Source: Schistocerca nitens
Lineage: Eukaryota > Arthropoda > Insecta > Orthoptera > Acrididae
Reading direction: 5' to 3'
NCBI RefSeq assembly: GCF_023898315.1
Contig: NC_064625.1
Location: forward strand, 102,782,269-102,846,268
DNA: 64,000 nucleotides
Of the stretch, positions 59,143-64,000 are shown piece after piece. Made by a program: the position numbers and the translations under genes. Position 1 is the stretch's first letter. Each line of letters starts with the position of its first letter. Under the pieces are notes generated by a model. It was not told the origin of the DNA. It was given only the letters and a program-made list of their open reading frames with translations, and did not search any database.

Positions 59143-60660
59143 TAATTGCCTCCATCACAGCAAGTGGTAAGGAGTGCTTGTTGGCATATTCTAAGCCTGT
59201 AGCATTTCTCAACCAGTACTTGCGCCACGAATCTTTCCCTTTTGGACAGAAACCATGCTGTGGGATTTCGTCTGTTGACGCTCTGTGAAACCATCTTGCC
59301 CAAACAGCTCGTCTCATGATCTCCAACTCTCCTATATTTCTTCTAATTGCTGTCCGCCCCAATTGCTGTGTGGTCAGCATGACGGATTGCCGTCCTATGG
59401 GCCCGGGTTTGATTCCCAGCTGGGTCGGGGATTTTCTCCTCTCAGGGACTGGGAGTTGCGTTGTCTTCATCTTCATTTCATCCCCATCCGCTGCGCAGGT
59501 CGCCCAATGTGGCTTCGAATGTAATAAGACCTGCACCAAGGCGGCCGGACCTGCCCCGTAAGGCCAATGACGCCAAACGCTCATTTCCATTTTCCTTATT
59601 GCTAGCCCATAATATTGAGTCGAAGAATCAATTTCACTTTTTGTAAGACGACCTGGACCACATACCACGAATGTGTTTGCCGTCAGACAGTTCTTTTGCA
59701 CTGAAGTCTTTACATAATTTTCTCAGCAGAGCTCCCATTCATTTTTGTACATGCCCTACACATTCAAGCTTTTCTATCAGAGTGTCCCCATATGATCTTT
59801 CATTAACAACAGTAGTGTGGCCTTTACAAGCTCCATCCCCAAGGTAGCCTACATACCTCACACCACCACTGATCTCTTAAAAATGTTTCTATGTTTCCGC
59901 TTCGGCCATCAAGGTTCTTTACACAAATACGGGTGGCAATAAATTTACTTGAACAACCTTTGCAGTGCTTCGTTAGACATTCATAATCTAGTATCTTACC
60001 AGTTTCAATAAATGTGGGAGTTACAACCCCATTCAGAGAAGTATGAGCTCTCTTCTGCCGAGATACATCAAATGCCACTACAATGTATGCATTCTCAGGC
60101 AAGGCTGCTGCTTCTTCTGCTGCTCTTTTCATTGAATGTATTTGTCAAACCTCAATGGAGGTGGAGGCAAATCCATCACTGCACCAAAACTCTGGGCAGC
60201 TCTCCTTCCCCTTCCAATACATCGCATTGCATAAGCAAGCTGAATATTTACACTGTAACGTCGCCTATCAGTAACTGGCGATGTCGTAGTATCACTGTGC
60301 ATCTTACACAAGTTACAGGCAATCACTAACCGACTTGAAATATCCTTCCTTGCTGAAATGCCCTCAGAAACGTCAATACTACCTTCACAATTGCAGTACT
60401 TACCATTTCACAGCACTCTTCAAAAGTCTTGACAGCATATTTAGGTTCACAATAACATTTCAGTCGTAATTGCTGCTCACAATACTACTAGACTTTTTCT
60501 TATTACATTCAGAAAGTTTACGTATAGAAGCACTGCCTGTGGACACAGTTTCCATGGGCGACTTTGGAAGCTTCTGATGTGTATTATTCGGTTCTGTTTG
60601 GAACTGGTTGCCACATAACTTTCGTTTGGGGCTAAATTTCTTTACTCTCGGCATTTGTAG
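59139..60660 (-). pseudogene. Mutator-like transposase relic
   Basis: On the minus strand a protein begins 'MPRVKKFSPKRKLCGNQF' (60654), is broken after 'SSNYD', and continues in other frames with 'NIQLAYAMRCIGRGRRAAQS', 'FGAVMDLPPPPLRFDKYIQ', then 'AYIVVAFDVSRQKRAHTSLN', 'GVVTPTFIETGKILDYECLT' and 'KHCKGCSSKF'. The end is 'EIMRRAVWARWFHRASTDEI' and 'SWRKYWLRNATGLEY'. The 'D(V/G).(W/R)QKR.H.S.NGV' string followed by 'DYE.L...C..C' is typical of the eukaryotic Mutator-type transposase domain. Assignment is by memory of that family and not tested. Three or more breaks and a SINE (59340-59590) make it inactive. Confidence 0.65.
59340..59590 (+). mobile_element. SINE of a third tRNA-head type
   Basis: The head 'GTGTGGTCAGCATGACGGAT', Box B 'GGGTTTGATTCCCAGCTGGG', then 'TCGGGGATTTTCTCCTCTCA', body 'TCGCCCAATGTGGCTTCGAA' and 'GGCGGCCGGACCTGCCCCGT'. 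It splits the Mutator-like frame ('YYGLAI' and 'RRNIGELEIM' read on either side). Exact ends are uncertain. Confidence 0.7.
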
Positions 60661-60666
60661 CACAGG

Positions 60667-60668
<2 letters not shown>

Positions 60669-60703
<35 letters not shown>
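60669..60703. repeat. (AC)n microsatellite
   Basis: About 17 AC units immediately upstream of the Mutator-like start codon. Confidence 0.96.
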
Positions 60704-60707
<4 letters not shown>

Positions 60708-61011
60708 CAAAACAACACACAATAACTACAAAACCACATGCATATGAAATTCCGAAATCATATATTCTCATATCTTTGTTTGCATTCGAACCATACCCTT
60801 CTAGACATGCCTGTACTTTGGTTCAGAGAGTCAGTGCCTACTAGAATACACCTGTGTTAACGACCCGTAACTAACGACAGAGAAAATGGAAGGACAAAAT
60901 AAAGCATCACTTCACAAAGCAGCACTTCAAACTGACAGATGGGCGTGTCCCCAGTGCAACATTATACTCAACCTCAATTTTAGAACGAACGGAAAATGAT
61001 AATGCCCATGT

Positions 61012-62068
61012 TGTTGTTGTTGTGGTCTTCAGTCCTGAGACTGGTTTGATGCAGCTCTCCATGCTACTCTATCCTGTGCAAGCTTCATCACCACCCAGAA
61101 CCTACTGCAGCCTACATCCTTCTGAATCTGCTTAGTGTATTCATCTCTTGGTCTCCCTCTACGATTTTTACCCTCCAATACTAAATTGGTGATCCCTCGA
61201 TGTCTCAGAACATTTCCTACCAACCGATCCCTTATTCTAGTCAAGTAGTGCCACAAGCTCCTCTTCTCCCCAATTCTATTCAATACCTCCTCATTAGTTA
61301 TGTGATCTACCCATCAAATCTTCAGCAGTCTTCTGTAGCACCATATTTCGAAAGCTTCTATTCTCTTCTTGTCCAAACTATTTATCTTCCACGTTTCACT
61401 TCCACACATGGCTGCACTCCATACAAATACTTTCAAAAACGACTTCCTGACAAATCTATACTCGATGTTAACAAATTTCTCTTCTTCAGAAACGCTTTCC
61501 TTGCCATTGCCAGTCTACATTTTATATCCTCTACTTCTACCATCATCAGTTATTTTGCTCCCCAAATAGCAAAACTCCTTTACTACTTTGTCTCATTTCC
61601 TAATCTAATTCCCTCAGCATCACCCGACTTAATTCGACTACATCCCATTATCTTCGTTTTGCTTTTGTTGATGTTCATCTTATGTCCTCCTTTCGAGACA
61701 CTGCCCATTCCATTCCACTGCTCTTCCAAGTCCTTTGCTGTCTCTGACAGAATTACAATGTCACCGGCGAACCTCAAAGTTTTTATTTCTTCTCCATGGA
61801 TTTTAATACCTACTCCGAATTTTTCTTTTGTTTCCTTTACTGCTTGCTCAATATACAGATTCAGACATACCTCTGCCAAATACTCCGAGGGCACATGTGT
61901 TTTCAAAATATCACCCATTCCGTTTTGCTGAACCTCAGAGACCATCTGTGACACAATTGAGACAGCTACAAACTTCTATTTTTCATTTTTTTATTTTGTC
62001 TCTCACAACTTCCTTTCTAAATTTGTCCTTGGTTGCCTTTACTATTTGTTCAATTTACAGACAGAATA
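61012..62068 (-). mobile_element. Antisense RTE-like LINE fragment, second copy of the 771-1567 family
   Basis: The minus strand has 'MNRIGEKRSLWHYLTRIRDR', 'LVLEGKNRRGRPRDEYTKQI' and, upstream, 'FGVGIKIHGEEIKTLRFAGD' with 'IVILSETAKDLEEQWNGMGS' (motif C region read as FAGDI for FADDI). The 3' end is TTGTTGTTGTTGTGG on the plus strand, i.e. a CAA tail. It lacks the 'ASVEG' stretch found in the first copy. The catalytic Asp-to-Gly change and frame breaks show decay. Confidence 0.85.
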
Positions 62069-62610
62069 ACATGGCGGCCACTGCCCTTCTTACGCTCCCT
62101 GCACCAGTGGCTCTTCAGCGGCTGCCTGTAAGACGAAACTCGAGTGTTAATTACTTCGGCCCTCGGATGCCATTGCCGGTCAAAGCGAGCGCACACAACA
62201 CACGACTCCTGATGTTCCCGGCTTTGATGGAGTGCGGTACTCTCAAAATATTCATACGCCTCTTCCCCTCTGCTTTGACGGACTTTAATTTCGGACTCTG
62301 AGCGCTTCTCTTTTTCGCGCCATATGTCGAGATTATTTGCATATTCACTCCGGTACGGCTTTGCTTACGTCTTCATATCTCCTGCCGAACAAGACTCACA
62401 CAACTCGTGGGCTACACAACAAGGACCACGTAAAACTTACACCACTTTCATTTCGTGGAACAGAAACGAGGTTTTGGAAATAAGGATACGTACGACGGGG
62501 GCAGGTAATTTTGTAACATGTTTAATCCATCTACAGCTCGTATAAACCGAAATATTGAAGAAAACGTGTTTTTTAAAGGAATGAAATGTTTTCAACAAGG
62601 TTTTAAAGCT
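62069..62610. other. Unassigned spacer
   Basis: Neutral to GC-rich at first ('GGCGGCCACTGCCCTTCTTA'), then AT-rich. Short open frames only; no recognisable element ends. Confidence 0.3.
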
Positions 62611-63730
62611 CTTCTATACCCACATCTACATGGATACCCTGCAAATCAGATTTAAGTGCCTGGTAGAGGGTTCATCGAACCACCTTCACAATTCTCTATT
62701 ATTCCAATCTCGTATAGCGCGCGGAAAGAATGAACACCTATATCTTTCCGGACGAGCTCTGACTCCCTTATTTTATCGTGGTGATCGTTCCTCCCTATGT
62801 AGGTCGGTGTCAACAAAATATTTTCGCATTCGGAGGAGAAACTCGGTGATTAGAATTTGGTGACAAGATTCCGTCGCAACGGAAAGGGACTTTCTTTTAA
62901 TGATTTCCAGCCCAAATCCTGTATCATTTCTGTGACACTCTCTCCCATATTTCGCGATAATACAAAACGTGCTGCCTTTCTTTGAACTTTTTCGATGTAC
63001 TTCGTCAGTCCTGTCTGGTAAGGATCCCACACCGCGCAACAGTATTCTAAAAGAGGACGGACAAGCGTAGTGTAGGCAGTCTCCTTAGTAGGTCTGTTAC
63101 ATTTTCTAAGTGTCCTGCCAATAAAACGCAGTCTTTAGTTAGCCTTCCTCCACAACATTTTCCATGTGTTCCTTCCAATTTAAGTTGTTCATAAATGTAA
63201 TACCTAGGTTTTTAGTTGAATATACGGCTTTTAGATTAGACTAATTTATCGTGTAACCGAAGTTTAGCGAGTTTCTTTTAGCACTCTTGTGGATGACCTC
63301 ACACTTTTCGTTATTTGGGGCCAACTGCTGCTTTTCGCACCATTCAGATATCTTTACTAAATGGTTTTGCAGTTTGCTTTGGTCTTCTGATGATTTTATT
63401 AGTCAATAAACGACAGCGTCATCTGCGAACATCCGAAGACGGCTGCTCAGATTATCTCCAAAATCGTTAATATAGATAAGGAACAGCAAAGGGCCTATAA
63501 CACTACCTTGGGGAACGCCAGAAATCATTTCTGTTTTACTCGATGACTTTGTCAGTTACTACGAACTGTGACCGCTCTGACTGGAAATCACAAATCCAAT
63601 CACATAACTAAGACGATTTTACATAAGCACGCAATTTCACTATCAGCCGCTTGTGTGGTACAGTGTCAAAAGCCTTCCGGAGATCCAGAAATACAGAATC
63701 GATCTGAAATCCCTAGCCAATAGCACTCAA
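62611..63730 (-). mobile_element. Antisense LINE RT relic (CR1/L2-like group)
   Basis: It starts at the plus-strand left with 'CCACATCTACATGGATACC' (reverse of the 3' tail) and contains, on the minus strand, 'MWDPYQTGLTKYIEKVQRKA', 'ARFVLSRNMGESVTEMIQDL' and, further on, 'FRKAFDTVPHKRLIVKL' (motif A) near 63690. Many stops. It is the same kind of element as 31095-33155 but a more diverged subfamily. Confidence 0.75.
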
Positions 63731-63767
63731 CACTGCGTGTGAATAAAGAGGTAGTTATGTTTCACAG

Positions 63768-63971
63768 TCCGCAGCTCGTGCGGTAGCGTTCTCGCTTCCC
63801 GCGCCCGGGTTCCCGGATTCGATTCCCGCCGGGGTCAGGGATTTTCTCTGCCTCGTGATGACTGGGTGTTGTGTGATGTCCTTAGGTTAGTTAGGTTTAA
63901 GTAGTTCTAAGTTCTAGGGGTCTGGTGACCTCAGAAGTTAAGTCCCATAGTGCTCAGAGCCATTTGAACCA
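63768..63971 (+). mobile_element. Chimeric SINE: different tRNA head, common body and tail
   Basis: The head 'CGCAGCTCGTGCGGTAGCGT' and Box B 'GGATTCGATTCCCGCCGGGG' differ from the common SINE, but from 'GTGTGATGTCCTTAGGTTAG' onward the body and the tail 'AGAGCCATTTGAACCAT' are the common ones. Exact 12-bp duplications TATGTTTCACAG flank it (63756-63767 and 63972-63983), so the hybrid moved as one unit. Confidence 0.92.
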
Positions 63972-64000
63972 TATGTTTCACAGGAACGATGTTTTCTAAA

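Noticed and set aside
59048-59170. Ile-Tyr repeat proteins on both strands
   Set aside because: They are translations of the (TA)n microsatellite.

Overview
This is eukaryotic nuclear DNA, most likely from a large-genome insect and probably an orthopteran (locust or grasshopper). That placement is inference. It rests on one recognisable insect neuronal gene with a 10.5-kb last intron, no operon-like gene packing, and very dense, mostly decayed transposable elements, including many copies of a tRNA-derived SINE (Box B 'GGTTCGAATCC', 3' end 'AGAGCCATTTGAACCATTTT').

Host gene. Two plus-strand exons of a nicotinic acetylcholine receptor alpha-type subunit are visible: 5143-5431 (M3-M4 cytoplasmic loop and amphipathic helix) and 15908-16099 (fourth transmembrane segment and C terminus). 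They join in phase 0 across an AAG|GTGAGC donor and a TTACAG|GTG acceptor. A degenerate GTG-rich minisatellite (about 3.4-5.14 kb) runs into the first exon's acceptor. The intron holds a LINE fragment with two SINEs, antisense LINE fragments, more SINEs, a run of decayed tandem copies of the terminal exon (11.44-12.12 kb, then 15.66-15.90 kb), and, splitting that run, an RTE-like LINE with a mariner in its (TAG)n tail. Downstream, 16.1-22.3 kb is AT-rich and nearly repeat-free, which would suit a very long 3' UTR or unique flank.

Region by region after the gene: 22.3-23.8 kb Tc1-like relic (family B); 24.1-25.1 kb LINE 5' end with an endonuclease start; 25.16-27.06 kb broken mariner-like element with about 250-300-bp inverted repeats and a 53-bp LINE-tail insertion; 27.06-33.4 kb a five-layer nest (Tc1 family C interrupted by intact Tc1 family A, a reversed Tc1 family B piece that itself holds a solo LTR, and a LINE); 33.4-33.9 kb a second solo LTR; 33.9-36.2 kb a Penelope-like element (GIY-YIG region, antisense) interrupted by an internally deleted DDE/D transposon; 36.3-41.2 kb SINEs, an inverted repeat, an RT LINE, a Harbinger fragment and a SINE that seems to have carried 3' flank; 41.8-48.3 kb a nearly full-length RNase H-bearing LINE; 49.0-51.3 kb a Tc1-like relic carrying an intact mariner; 51.4-51.7 kb a 5S rRNA-derived SINE; 53.0-55.6 kb a Tc1 relic, a 96-bp tandem repeat made from SINE tail, and a second intact Tc1 family A copy; 55.6-59.0 kb two more LINE 5' regions; 59.1-60.7 kb a Mutator-like transposase relic; 61.0-63.7 kb antisense LINE relics; and a SINE with a different head at the end.

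There is no operon or new enzymatic system. The most unusual signal is the tandem decay series of the receptor's own terminal exon inside its last intron. The best-preserved mobile genes are two 340-aa Tc1-like transposases (about 97% identical by eye) and one 355-aa mariner transposase, all uninterrupted.
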